From: Gigantopelta aegis
Lineage: Eukaryota > Mollusca > Gastropoda > Neomphalida > Peltospiridae
NCBI RefSeq assembly: GCF_016097555.1
Contig: NC_054706.1
Location: 53,333,793 to 53,397,792, forward strand
Length of the DNA stretch: 64,000 nt
Reading direction: 5' to 3'
The notes under the pieces are model-generated. The model did not search any database and was not told where the DNA came from. It saw only the letters and a program-made list of their open reading frames with translations. Below are positions 45,775 through 58,579 of the stretch, piece by piece. Each line of letters begins with the position of its first letter. The first letter of the stretch is position 1. The position numbers and the translations under genes were made by a program.

Positions 45775-47691
45775 TTAAAAACAAATTTTAAAAATAAGTT
45801 TACCAATTAGTTTAGAAAGAAGTGATTATTCAGTATGGTGGATTTCTCTTTGAATGTACCAGGATTACCAAAAGCTGAACCATACTTTAGTTAATTTATG
45901 ACATTAGTAGAAGAGTTTCTGACTGGCAAAGCTACAAAAAAATGTGCCAGCATCTGTTGTCTTGTTGATTCACATACAGTATCTCGACAGATTTACAAAT
46001 GATCCTTGAAGACAAAGTTTTCCGTGTGGTGTCAATGGAACAGAAATATGACTGCAACTGTGGCTACTTCTATATAAAAAAAAAAAAATGGACCCATAAA
46101 ATAACATTTGCATTTGTAAAATTTTATATTTGCTTTTTCAGTTTTTGTTACTTTTATATTTCAAAACACTTGGCTTACTATATAGACTACATGTATCAAG
46201 TCTATCTATGACAGGACACAAACAAACTTGAAAATGTTTGAATTAATTACAGTACACCAAGGATTGATTTATTGTATAAGTTACAATCTAAAGTATCAGA
46301 AGTGTTTTAGAATAATATATGTACACTTAATTTTCGGAAGCAGCCTCAGAAAGTTGTTAATTTGAAATAAAAACACCCCAGAACTTCCCCCATTGTTTTA
46401 ACTTGATGAACATGTGGTTGTTAGGAGTTCACAACCTGGTGTTAAATTAATGTTACTTTATATGTACTAAAGCATAGAACAGTAACTATGGACTAGGTTT
46501 ACATAGAATGAATGCATTCATTGTAACACATGGAAACTGATCAGTTGGGGGCCTACATTTCGTAATTATGGTACATGTATATATCATTTATAGTTGAGGT
46601 TTGTGGTATATACTTAGAACATTCCAATATTTGTAATATTGACAAATTTGACATAACTCGTCAATATGGACATGGCTTCTACAAACATCTGAGACAGTCA
46701 ACTGTTTTAATTTCCATTAATTATTGTTCAATATTGTCAGTAGTATGTGTGCTCCAAATTTCAAGAACATTCAGTGTCTACTCATAGTCAGTGGGAATTA
46801 TCCTTAATGGGGGACTAACTAAATTGAAGTTAATTTGCATGGAGATGGGGTTTTTTTTATTTGCTTTTGTGGACTACAGAGGAATATTACACCTCTTGTT
46901 CTGTTATATTTTGTAGAAAACATGTTGGGCTATAATTCTGAACAATTTTCATTTCAAGGTCATGAGGGCAACACGGTCAAATTCAAGGTCAAAAGGTCAT
47001 CACACTTTACCTTACATTTACCAAAAAAATAATGGCAGATTTGGAATCCTTGGGCAATTCCCATCAAGATTGGACCAGTGGTTACTTATATATGGACGTT
47101 CAAATATAGGGCCCTCCACCAAATTTGAGTGATTTTTGCCAAAAGGGGCGGGCTGTATCACCCAAACCGCTGATCCAATTGAGCTCATCTTTGAAAATTA
47201 AGCTTTTTCAGCCAAAACCAAATTCCAGACAAATCTGAGGGGGTGAGGTTAAAAATTCCTTTTTGGGGGGCTGATTTGACATGGAATGACCCAAATGTGG
47301 GTTGAATGTCACTATATTTGGCAGCGGTAAGACTCATTAACTGGCAGAACGACAGTGATGTGACATCACTAATGATAGGTTTAGCGCTGGAACGTACACA
47401 GTGATGTAACAACAGAAGCGATATCTCCTAGGAGTATTTAATGAATGATAAAAACAAATGAAATACATTACTCTCCTACCAGTAATTACTGTTGTATTAC
47501 CTCCACAAAAAACATTACAATAACAGATTCCACAAGCTAGATTCCTGGGAGAAAAAGTATTTTTTTGCCCACTGCCATTTAAAAAAAAAAAAATTATGGG
47601 ATACAAGGATGTGTTGTGATCTAACAACATCTACCTTTGATATAGGTGACATTGTTACAATCTAGTATGTGGAATCTGTCACTGCCTATCT
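45775..47691. other. AT-rich intergenic sequence, nothing recognised
   Basis: 46.93-47.15 kb (AAGGTCATGAGGGCAACACG) looks like an old repeat, but no second copy is in the window. Confidence 0.4.
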
Positions 47692-47898
47692 GTGGGCCCA
47701 TTGGGCTATTTCTCATTCCAGTCTGCACCACAACTGGTATATCAAAGGCCATGGTATGTGCTATCCCATCTGTAGTATGGTGCATATAAAAGATCTGTTA
47801 CTACTAATAAAAAAATATAGCAGGTTATCAAATGTTCGACATCCAATAGCCAATGATTAATAAATCGGTGGTCTAGTGGTGTCAAACAAAACAAATTT
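47692..47898 (+). mobile_element. S2 SINE, 5'-truncated
   Basis: GGGCCCATTGGGCTATTTCT onward, with a shortened tail ending GTGTCAAACAAAACAAA. Confidence 0.75.
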
Positions 47899-48389
47899 TA
47901 ACTGTCACTGTCCTGATTTTTTCACAATTTGTCTGGACAAATGGGGGGGGGGGGGGGATCCAATGGTAATTAAATGTAGGAGTGATTTATCGTAGTTTGT
48001 AATGTTGTTATGAATAGGTATTTTCGTATATTGTTAGTTCATCTTAACCTAGTTTGCTTGTTATTGATGAGTCCGATTTACATTTAGTTAATTTACCATT
48101 ATTCAAAACATTTTTCTACTAAAAATGAGATCAAATTGAGAGTATAAGAAATTGCTTTTTTAACAGCAGACTAATATCACAGATCAGTATTTAAAATGTT
48201 CACATGGCCAATGAGAAATTTACTAGAAATCGTCTACTAGCCAGGGTATTTGGTTTAATTTCTGTCCATTCAGAAATGGTTATTAACTTTCTTCGAGGAC
48301 TGTTAATCTTATATATGAGTGTAAATTGGTCAATAAAATAAATGAGTGGTGTGTGTTGAATTTTTAATAAAAGTATTTTGCTCTACCTC

Positions 48390-48482
48390 TCACGCTGGTC
48401 TAGGATCGATCCCCGTTGGTGGACCCATTGGGCTATTTCTTGTTCCAGCCAGTGCTCTACAACTGGTGTAACAAAGGCCAAG
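48390..48482 (+). mobile_element. SINE head fragment
   Basis: AGGATCGATCCCCGTTGGTG and CCAGTGCTCTACAACTGG; it ends within the body. Confidence 0.65.
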
Positions 48483-48660
48483 CAAAGTCTGGTTTTGAGG
48501 GGAATCTGGGGCTTTTTTTTTATTCTTTGTTGTATAATTATGTTCTGTATTGATATTTTCCAACTGTCAAAAATAACACCAATCAAAAGTAGATTAAAAT
48601 GGTGCATTTAAGATCTGACACGGTAACTTTTCACAGAACTGGTATGTTTCAACATTTTGA

Positions 48661-49039
48661 GACCGGCCTTGGTGGCGTCGTGGTTAGTCCATCGGTCTCA
48701 AGACTGATAGGTACTGGGTTTGGATCCCAGTCGAGGCATGGGATTTTTAACCCAGATACCAACTCCAAACCCTGAGTGAGTGCTTCGCAAGGCTCAGTGG
48801 GTAGGTGTAAACTACTTGCACCGACCAGTGATCCATAACTGGTTCAACAAAGGCCATGGTTTATGCTATCCTGCCTGTGGGAAGTACAAATAAAAGATCC
48901 CTTGCTGCCAGTTGGAAAGAGTAGCCCATGTAGTGGCGACAGCGGGTTTCCTCTCAAAATCTGTGTGGTCCTTAACCATATGTCTGATGCCATATAATCG
49001 TAAATAAAATGAGTGCGTCGTTAAAACATTTCTTTCTTT
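48661..49039 (+). mobile_element. SINE combining an S3 head with an S1 tail
   Basis: GACCGGCCTTGGTGGCGTCG and GGTACTGGGTTTGGATCC form an S3 head. The body CATAACTGGTTCAACAAAGG then leads to the S1 tail (AGTAGCCCATGTAGTGGCGA ... GAGTGCGTCGTTAAAACATT). Confidence 0.8.
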
Positions 49040-49615
49040 CAACATTTTGAAAATTCATTTATTACCCCAGCAGGCACTCATAATGGGGAAAATAAAAATC
49101 ATAATTTCTTACTAAGAAATTATCGTGCATTGGTCTAACGAACAAACCAATGACTGTGTCGGTACTAAATATGACATCATCATGACTTGGCAAACACATA
49201 CAATGACATCATGTAGTTTGCGTTTATGGTGTTAAATTTATAACAAAATATCATTTTAATGCAATTCATTATAGATTTTGTACCAGAATAAAGATAAAGA
49301 GAGCTTTTGTTTTTAAAAATTATCTATGAAGGTGATTAAATTACAAAGTTATAGCAATACTCAGAACAGTGCGTATAAAGTGGTTTATATCATTTCTATA
49401 CATGTACATGCATGTGTATCCAAAATAAAGGGTTTTAGAGAAAAAATTTGCTGAGGTAATAAATAGAATAACAAACTCAGTACCAGTTATTATCAAATTT
49501 ATGTAACTCGTTTATTATCCTCTATATAGAAATTAACGGATGAAAAAAAGAAAAAGAAGTCAATTCAAACAATCAGGCCACAAATTGCATTAGTTGTATG
49601 CAGTCCAAATCATGT

Positions 49616-49921
49616 GGGGGAAGAGATGTAGCTTAGTGGTAAAGCGCTCACTTGATGCGTGGTCAGTTTGGGATCGATCCCCATCAGTGGGGCCATTTCT
49701 TGCTCCAGCCAGTGCACCACAACTGGTACATCAAAGGCTGTGGTATGTGCTATCCTGTCTATGGGATGGTGCATATAAAAGATCCTTTGCTAATCAAAAG
49801 AGTAGCTAATGAAGTGGCGACAGCGGGTTTCCTCTCAATATCTGTGTGGTCCTTAACCAGATGTCCGATGCCATATAACCGTAATTAAAAATATGTCGAA
49901 TGCGTCGTTAAATAAAATGTA
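49616..49921 (+). mobile_element. S1 SINE, full length
   Basis: TAGCTTAGTGGTAAAGCGCT, GGGATCGATCCC, ending GCGTCGTTAAATAAAATG. A pogo-like MITE fragment follows directly. Confidence 0.82.
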
Positions 49922-50353
49922 CCGACATTGAAAAATGTTCGCTTTTGAAGGAATTCTGGTTTTAAAGAGTGGTTACATTGTTATTTAGAAATGCTTCTTG
50001 AGTTACATGTATGTATTTAAAACTAATTATGTGCAACACAAAACATGTTTGTATATATGAGCTGGGTAAGCTCAAGTTTATAATCCTGTAACACAAAGGA
50101 AATTCTAAACAAGTACTTTCACATTCAGTAACATACATTTAAAAAATCTTCAAAAATTACATGTCAAAACTTCTTTTTTTAAATTATTATGCAACAAGAA
50201 ACATTTTATCATGCCTACCTGTTTAAAAAAAAATCTACAAAACAAGCTGCAAATGTTTAGTAAAAAAAACCCTAGAAATTACCCACATTACACCCAATCC
50301 CCAAGATTAATAACAATATAATTATTTAACAAGGGAAATAATAAAAAATACAG

Positions 50354-50590
50354 GGGATGGTGCATATAAAAAATCCCTTGCTGCTAATCGAATCCTGTCC
50401 AGGACAGGCGTGCGCTACAATAGCTTGCTCTGAATGTGCACATAAAGCCCCATGATCTGACCTGACCTGCTAATCGAAAAGAGTAGCCCATGAAGTGGTG
50501 ACAGCAGGTTTCCTCCCTCAATATGTGTGGTCCTTAACCATATAACAGTAAATAAAATGTGTTGAGTGCATCATTAAATAAAACATTTCC
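50354..50590 (+). mobile_element. S1 SINE 3' half, split by a 74-bp insertion
   Basis: Begins GGGATGGTGCATATAAAA, is broken at 50393-50466 by a foreign segment, resumes at CTGCTAATCGAAAAGAGTAG and ends TTAAATAAAACATTTCC. Confidence 0.82.
50393..50466. mobile_element. 74-bp insertion with 12-bp target duplication
   Basis: The flanks CTGCTAATCGAA at 50381-50392 and 50467-50478 are identical. The insert has CCTGTCC-A-GGACAGG at its left and GACAGGCGTGCGCTACAA inside. A related segment is at 29577-29645. Confidence 0.8.
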
Positions 50591-52765
50591 TCTAATAAAA
50601 TAAAAATACAATACTGAACATTTGCAAAGTGAGTTTAAATAAATACATTTTGGTCCCATGATCTGTACAATGGTAAAGATGTAAAAATAAATGTTACATT
50701 AACCAAAAACCGTGACTAGAGGGACATAATTGTCTGCAATACATTTATAATCTGAATAAAAACAATTTAATACGAGTAGTTCTATTCTAGAATGCATTGA
50801 AACATCACTCAATACAACACATAGTCATTTATCTTACTACAGCATCAGATCATGTTAACAATGGTTACAGAAGAATGCCCTATACCAACAAATACTACTC
50901 TGGAAGCAAACAATACCAGTACAAAGATGATAACAGAAAATCTGCATATATAATGAGTGCAGATACAGGTGTGCACACATCTCACTTTTGACACTATACC
51001 TCAATATATTTGGTACAATTTTAAGGTCTTCTTTAATATGTGTTGCATAATAAGCAGTTCACATCTTGATATGCATTAACCATTTCATAAATCCCTCTTG
51101 TAAAATTTGCAAAATGCACTTTTTTCCAATTCAAACTGAGAGTCAACGTAAATTAGGTCCAGATTTTATACTTTAAAAAACAAATCTGTTGTAATTGTTA
51201 ATATAAATTGAATCATGATATATGTAGAAACATGACTGCAGAAAAGGAACAGAATATTACGTTTTCACAATGTAATGGGCATATCACAACTCTCGTTTCT
51301 ACCAGTAATCTGACATGTTACTGCAGTGCAATGTATTTAATTTGAAAGTAACAAAAAAATATTAACACCAATGAGATCGGATACACACAAAGCACTACAG
51401 TTATGATCAGATACATACAAAGCACTTCAGTTATGATCAGATACATAGAGTACAATACATATTGGCTATTTGTATGAACAAAACTTAATTTAAAAATTAT
51501 CACAGGAAAAGATGGTGTTTTTCACAATTATTACAAAGTATACTACAAGTACTTTTATACATGTATGTTATACTAACAAACTACACCCCTCTAAATATTT
51601 CAATTCACAAATACACAGATCATCATCATCATAAAATAAACTTGATAAATAAATAGTTACATACATGCATGCATACAATTATGATGAAACAAATTTCATA
51701 AATAAGTAGACCTACATGTATATTAAAACGTACTTCATTTCACAATTAAATTAATTTCATTTTCCCTACTAAAAACACCCATGATTAAATATTTACAACC
51801 AAGTATATGAATTGTTAAAATTTCTGCATGTGTTATGAATATGAATCAAACACTTGTGATTTGTAATTTATTATAAAAAAACAACAACCAGGGAACGTTG
51901 TTTTCTTATTATAGTATTTCCCTTAAGGTTTTTTTCTTTTTCTGAGCAGATGTTTTAAATTGCACACAAAAATAGTTTTTTGGTTATTTGTCAAATCAAA
52001 CTGAAATTATTTACAAAAACCAATGTTCATGAAGGCTGGGAAGGATAAAATACAAATAGAAGTTTTTTTTATATATAGAGATGGAAGATTTTGAAATCTT
52101 TGTCTTCGTCATCTCCCCGTGTCTGGTAATCAATAAAAACAAAAATACAATCCCAAAACACCATGGTAACCATGTAAAACAAAAACATAAAATAAATAAA
52201 TGAAAAAGCATTAATACAAAGAAAGCAAGCCTGACATTTCAAAAGACCATTTATAATATAGCATTGTCAGTAGACTTATTTTTTAATTTATACCCAGTAT
52301 TGTGTCTTACAGTATCAGTATATTTAATGATACAGATGTATATATAACCAAAATTAATTATATATGGTAGAAAAATGGTTTTAGGGAATGATTGTAAATA
52401 TTTAGTATATACATAACAACGATCAATATAATACAAAAACAACTAAAATGTAACATTAACAAATACCAGGCCCCTGAGAATTGACAATTTGCGTAAACAA
52501 TTTATGGGTTATGAAAAAACTAATTCAGATGACCCATTTTGTTTTTGTTCTTGCAATTTTCTAAGGCCTGAATACAGAAATATAATAAAACAAAATCATG
52601 GTTAATGTAAAATGTAAAAACCAAAAGGAATGTAAAACACAAAATCTGAATACAATATAAATTCAATGTAAACATTAAATAATTAATAACAACAAATTGC
52701 AACAAAGTATTTAATTTTAATACTGCAAAATTTAATGTAGAAAACATAGATAGGGAAAGCAATTG
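50591..52765. other. AT-rich intergenic sequence, nothing recognised
   Basis: Short repeat of GATCAGATACATACAAAGCA near 51.40 kb; otherwise featureless. Confidence 0.5.
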
Positions 52766-53272
52766 CAGGGATTCTAGAATTTAAAAAAAATCCACTAGCC
52801 ATGGGATCAGTGATTTTAAAAATGTACTAGCCATGATTAAAAATATTCACTAGCCCTACTTTACTTGATACAATTTTACTAATAGTAATAATCAGATACG
52901 TAACCTGAAAGGGAAAGAGATTAAAAACACTATGATTGGGGGGTGGGGATGGGTTCAGGATATTCATATTTACTTAAATGCAGCATTTGTAAAAACAAAA
53001 TTCACTAGCCATTGGGCAAACAATAGTAGTTTTTACTAGCCCAACATTGAATATTACTAGCCATGGGAGTGGGGCTACCATAAATCTAGAAGCCCTGTCT
53101 GGCATGGTAATAGTAGTTATTTACTAGCCCAACATTGAATATTACTAGCCATGGGAGTGGGGCTACCATAAATCTAGAAGCCCTGTCTGGCATGGTAATA
53201 GTAGTTATTTACTAGCCCAACATTGAATATCACTAGCCATGGGAGTGGGGCTACCATAATCTAGAAGCCCTG
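52766..53272. mobile_element. MITE with CAGGGCTTCTAGA ends, copy 2, with an 88-bp tandem extension
   Basis: The copy runs inverted relative to copy 1, from CAGGGATTCTAGAA at 52766 to TCTAGAAGCCCTG at 53097. The terminal 88 bp (GGCATGGTAATAGTAG ... CTAGAAGCCCTG) is then repeated twice more to 53272. Confidence 0.8.
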
Positions 53273-53406
53273 TAATTGCCAAAAATATTTATAAATATAT
53301 ATAACATAATGTATTTTCTTGTCAATTTGTTTTTCTTGGAATTATAAGATCATAAAAAAACCCACAAGACCAACCCAAGGCACCCTAAAAATATTAAACC
53401 ACCTCT

Positions 53407-53465
53407 TAATAATAATAATAATAATAATAATATATATATATATATATCTATGTCTATGTCTGTGC

Positions 53466-53515
<50 letters not shown>

Positions 53516-53528
53516 ATACACACACACT
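53407..53528. repeat. Compound microsatellite (AAT)n, (TA)n, (CA)n
   Basis: Runs of AAT to 53432, TA to 53448, an interrupted GT-rich part, TA again at 53470-53506, then CA-rich to 53528. Confidence 0.95.
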
Positions 53529-55606
53529 ATACATACACATGCTTTTATAATGATGTCATTGGGAAAATATTACACAAATAACTAATGCACCTACATGTAA
53601 TTAGAATGCTGAGACTAGATAAACTCATCTTTCATACTTCTATTAGATTTCCCCTCACGATGAAGAGCACAAAATTTCATGTGAGCAATCAAAATGTAAC
53701 GACATTGATTGAATATAAAATAAACACCTGCAGCACACAATGACTAGAACATGTAAACCTTTTCAAGCAATATTCACATTGGACTGAATACAATCCACTA
53801 AGATGTAAAGGCACTAAAAATGAAAGATTACAAAATGATTAAACTAAATAGAAAAGATACTTGCTTGAACTCTGCGCAAATGAAAGTCTTCTAACATCAA
53901 TTTTGTACCTTCATGATAATCTATTTTGAGCTTTCAAAACAAAGGACCCCGATTTAAACTACTAGTTGACTTCATAATACAATTATTAATTGAGTTTTAC
54001 TGAATAGTTTGTATTCTTAATAATAAGTAAAAAGTGTTATTCTTACTTTTGTTTTCATGTAAGTGCTATAAAGCAACTTACAAAATATAAAGCTAAACAT
54101 TCCAAAATTTATTCGAAAACAGGGAAAATCTCACAAATTATGTCACTATTCAAGGGACTTAACTCAATGGTACTCATTTGTTCTAGCAAAAAACCCCTAT
54201 TTAATAGAAGAATTTCATAAATTTATTTAAAAATTGAAATGCCTTTATTTTGAATTGAAAACATGCATAATATACATGTAATGTCCTGATATTAGACCAT
54301 ATCTTGACAAAACATTATTATAAAGTTAATCTTTAAATTTAAGATTAACTATGATTTGTATTCATAAAAGATGGTGTCACAAGTCAGCTGACCTATTAAA
54401 GACTAAAGTCTGGAAATTAGCACTTGCTTTCTTGCAGTTTTACTAACATTTTAAAGTGTTAGGTAAAATTAATTAAAAAAAGAGGGTTTTTTATTCTCAG
54501 ACTTATATAAAGAACACTACGTAAGTGGATGTTAGATACCATTTATCTTAGGAGTCGTTTAAAAAAATTTGGTTATCTAAGAAGGAAAAGCGAGATGGAT
54601 GCATACTTATTAATTACACTTGCAGTTAACTTGTGTTTCACAGATCAATCAATTTCAGGTTGATATGTCACGCAACAATCAATTTCAGTCATGCATACTT
54701 CAACTGATTAAATTAACTTTGGCATCTGGGTTATCACCTTTGAGCAGCCAATCAGATTTTTAAAATTGATATATGTATGATGGACACTGCCATGTTTACA
54801 AAAATCGCAAATAGTGTTCTCTCCATCAAGTGTTAAGAAAAATCAATTGTATACCAAAATATTGATAGCAAGAAGGTTATAATGACCATTTAGTTGTTAA
54901 ATAAATAAAGTGCTTTTCGGGATAAATTAAGTGTACATTTAAGGCAGTAACTTGAACAATTTACTAGTTCACCTGCTTTGTAACACTGCCTTTAATCTGC
55001 CTGGAATCATTATAAAATGTTTCAAATGTTACATAAACACATGAAGACAAGTATTAAATACATGTAACATCTAAATTATATTGCACAGTTAAGTCAATCA
55101 GTGAAATCTGCTTCAGCAGTGACCTTTATTACACAGTCACCCGTCATACAATAAGATTGTTTCTGGTCTCACGTCTACCAATAAATATATATATATATGC
55201 AAACAATTGTGTGTTTTCAAACTCAACTTATAGTAATGCTTTGTAGAATGCAATCTGATTATTTAATCTTTGTTATAACTTGAACCTGTAGTATACTATG
55301 GTTTTGGTTTTATATATACATTTAATGCAACGACAGTGCACAATGTATGGTTTTGGTTTTCATATAATACAAAATTGCACAAAGTGTCTTTGTTTGTTTT
55401 TCTAGAATTGAATACATGGGGAAAGGATGTGGGCAGGAATATTTTAACATACTCGTCACCCAACTAACAACAATGTATAAATTTAAACTATGCATAGAAT
55501 AAAATTTGCATGAGACCAACCAGGCATAAAATAATAATTATGGCAGCCCCATACAGCCTCCATCCCCTCCCAATGAGATCAGTTCTGGAATAGCCCGTAC
55601 AAAGTA
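53529..55606. other. AT-rich intergenic sequence, nothing recognised
   Basis: No coding frame or repeat boundaries. Confidence 0.5.
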
Positions 55607-55749
55607 CAGTGAAACCCCCTTCTAAACCGGACACCCTAGGGACCAAGTAAAATGTCTGGTTTTAAGAGGTATCCGGTTTAGAGAGTTTAAGTTCTGTAAA
55701 TATTTGTAAAAATGGACAGTAAAAAATATCCGGTTTTCAGGGAATTCCC
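55607..55749. mobile_element. pogo-like MITE, left-end copy
   Basis: Begins CAGTGAAACCCCCTTCTAAA, continues GGTATCCGGTTTAGAG, and ends at AGGGAATTCCCG without the right terminus. Confidence 0.65.
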
Positions 55750-56576
55750 GTGAAAATGTCTTCGGTATATTCGACCATTTTCACCATTTACTTTTTGTAA
55801 AAATAATACTGGTATATATTTTGAAAAAAATAAAAATTCTAATAATTTTTATATTATATTATGCATTTTGTATACTGCCTGTATGAAAATGTTATTGTTT
55901 TGAATAATGTCATATCTCGATATATCACAGAGCATAAAATTAAAAATATTTGATGCCAAAAAAAGTGACACCAATTCTTTTAAGTTACTATTTTCTAATA
56001 CATCCCTAACCGACAAGTAATTCAAGAAGACAATATAAAATTACTGTAACAAGTGATCCAATAATCCTACTGGTAAAAACAAGATGCAGGATTCCCACTT
56101 TTTTCTAGAAAGTAAAATCCCTCAATCTGTAATTTTGTTTTGCTAATATTGCACATTCATTTTGATAAAACTTCTGCTAAAAACTACATTATTCACTGTT
56201 AATGTAAAAAAGTCTTCAAATTTAAAAATGCATTATTGTTTTTTAAAGTGTCGGTCCTCACAAAAACAAAGAATATAAATGTTCTTACTTTTTCTATATA
56301 TTGTTTAACTTGTTTAACTGTTAACAAATGACTGCCTGGAAATTTATTTACAGATTTTTGGAACCAATGGGAACCCCAAGTCCCGTGTCATTTGTCATTT
56401 TCGTGCTAAATTGAGCAACATGGAATTAACATTCATTCTACAAAGCTCTTTTTAAGTTAGTTTTTCATGCAATTCCCACAGCATGCAAGAACACAATGTT
56501 GTTGTTTTTTAAATATATTTTCAATTGGTTTTTGGCAGTAAGTTACAAGGCATCAGAAAGAGATAAATTAACGGTT
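55750..56576 (-). other. Probable PP1 3' UTR or downstream sequence
   Basis: Directly follows the PP1 stop codon on the minus strand. It is AT-rich, and the transcript end cannot be placed. Confidence 0.4.
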
Positions 56577-56627
56577 TCATTTCTTGCTACTCTTCGCATC
56601 AACTGCTATTGTTTTCCCAGTGTGAGG
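56577..56627 (-). CDS. PP1-type serine/threonine phosphatase, probable terminal coding exon
   Basis: Acceptor ATCTTCTTTCAG followed by 16 codons and TGA (56579-56577): PHTGKTIAVDAKSSKK. It is in phase 0 and follows CSFKILP sensibly. PP1 tails are variable and often end in a basic KK-type sequence, as here. The call depends on phase, a good acceptor and position rather than on a conserved motif, so it is less certain than the others. No 3' UTR end was identified. Confidence 0.65.
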   Translation of the reverse strand, partial: PHTGKTIAVDAKSSKK

Positions 56628-56756
56628 CTGAAAGAAGATAATCATAGTATATATATATAAACCTACAAATATTAAACACGGTCATTGGTGAGATTTATAT
56701 TAAAACATTGTGGCTAAAATATGAAGGAATGGAATGTTTAAGGGGCCTATTCATTA

Positions 56757-56895
56757 TGCGATTAGTCACACCGACTTGTTGCATGTGATTGTCGGCCCTA
56801 CAAAACTTTGAACGTATGAGACTAAAGTTGTTCCGATTTAGGTGTTCTCACCGTACAATTTGATGGTATTTAACAAGTCGGTGCGACTAATCGCA
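56757..56895. mobile_element. Palindromic MITE, 139 bp, in the last PP1 intron
   Basis: TGCGATTAGTCACACCGACT at the left pairs with AGTCGGTGCGACTAATCGCA at the right with one mismatch. It lies 130 bases upstream of the last PP1 acceptor. Confidence 0.75.
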
Positions 56896-57394
56896 CACCA
56901 AGAACGCCCTTTTAACGACACATCCTAGTATACTTTTCCCATTTTAAAAATTTAAAATTGATCCCCTACTCATCAAAAACTACCATTATTATTTTGTAGA
57001 TGGAAGCAACAAACACATAACTGAACTCCATCATGGCACCATGATTTTGTTCGCTTGTTGATTATGCAACTTTAAATTTATACAAACTGTCAATCAGTAA
57101 CTAACCAGTTATTTACAAAATATAAAAAAACTGTTCGTTAAAGATTTGCATTAAAATATTGTTTATTTATATATTTTATTTTGCATAAACTTACAGTATT
57201 AGCTGAAAATACTGTCAACTCTGAGGTTTGAAGTTTAAGGTTTTAAGTTTTGTTATCTTATGCATTGATATAACCAAAGAATTGGTTACTTAGGTAAAAT
57301 GCAATGTCAACAGAGTTCCAGTTATCTAAGATTTTGAAATATTGTTAGCCGCTCCATGGCAATAATATGGCTGTCACATGTGTTACTATGTCCA

Positions 57395-57706
57395 AGGCAC
57401 GATGTAGCCTAGTGATTAAGCACTCACTTGATGCACGGTCGGTCTAGGTCACGGTCAGTCAGTGGACCCATTGGGCTATTTTTCGCTCCAGCCAGTGCAC
57501 CATGACTGGTATATTAAAGGCTGTGGTATGTGCTATCCTGTCTGTGGGATGGTGCATATAAAAGATCCCTAGCTACTAATGGAAAAATGTAACGGATTTC
57601 CTCTCTAAGACTATATGTCGAAATTACCAAATGTTTGACATCCAATAGCCAATGATTAATAAATCAATGTGCTCTAATGATGTACATGTAGTTAAACAAA
57701 ACAAAC
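57395..57706 (+). mobile_element. S2 SINE, full length
   Basis: TAGCCTAGTGATTAAGCACT head with a partly deleted B box, and a tail ending GTTAAACAAAACAAAC. Confidence 0.8.
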
Positions 57707-57942
57707 TTTATCTTTTAACTATTGTGGCCAATTACAAAATCCAAACATTTTTACTCATGCCAATATTATCCATTTAATATTCAAGCACATATTCTGACGT
57801 CACAATGGCCATGTTCAATACATCTCTTATTTCTCTGGGAACATACTAATAAACAATCTTGTCGTTAGCTGATAGTAGCTATTAACATTATACTGGACAG
57901 TGGACATACAACTCAAGTAACCGCATTGCATACCCGTGACTA

Positions 57943-58190
57943 AAGGAAGGAAGGAAATGTTTTATTTAACGACGCACTCAACACATTTTATTTACGGTTA
58001 TGTGGCGTCGGACATATGGTTAAGGACCACACAGATATTGAGGGAGGAAACCTGCTGTCGCCACTTCATGGGCTACTCTTTTCGATTAGCAGCAAGGGAT
58101 CTTTTATATGCACCATTCCATAGACAGGATAGCACATACCACGGCCTTTAATGTACCAGTTGTGATGCACTGGCTGGAACTCGTGAGTAG
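57943..58190 (-). mobile_element. S1 SINE, reverse, 3' two thirds
   Basis: Starts with the reverse of the CTTCC tail (GGAAGGAAGGAAATG) and runs to CACTGGCTGGAAC. Its inner half is then amplified in the tandem array that follows. Confidence 0.82.
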
Positions 58191-58576
58191 GAATATGTAT
58201 AAGTAAAAGTTACTGATATTGAGGGAGGAAACCCGCTGTCGCCACTTCATGGGCTACTCTTTTTGATTAGCAGCAAGGGATCTTTTATATGCTCCATCCC
58301 ATAGACAGGATAGCACATACCACGGCCTTTGATGTACCAGTCATGGTGCACTGGCTGGAACCAGTGAGTCGGAATATGTATAAGTAAAAGTTACTGATAT
58401 TGAGGGAGGAAACCCGCTGTCGCCACTTCATGGGCTACTCTTTTCAATTAGCAGCAAGGGATCTTTTATATGCACCATCCCATAGACAGGATAGCACATA
58501 CCACGTCCTTTAATGTACCAGTCATGGTGCACTGGCTGGAATCTGTGACTAGGAATATATGTAAGTAAAAGTTACT
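58034..58576. repeat. Triple tandem repeat, 181-bp period, SINE-derived
   Basis: GATATTGAGGGAGGAAAC recurs at 58034, 58215 and 58396. Each unit holds the reverse S1 body plus AGGAATATGTATAAGTAAAA and GTTACTGA. The next GTTACTGA (58571-58578) is the real donor region of the PP1 exon. Confidence 0.9.
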
Positions 58577-58579
58577 GAC

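Noticed and set aside
46835..47032. 65-codon open frame
   Set aside because: No homology recognised; it lies in AT-rich sequence that resembles an old dispersed repeat.
53319..53585. 88-codon open frame rich in Ile and Tyr
   Set aside because: Created by AAT and TA microsatellites.
58466..58579. Extension of the PP1 exon past the donor (VSNFYLHIF...)
   Set aside because: It departs from PP1 after KILP, crosses a good GTCAGT donor and enters SINE sequence; a better terminal exon exists at 56627-56577.
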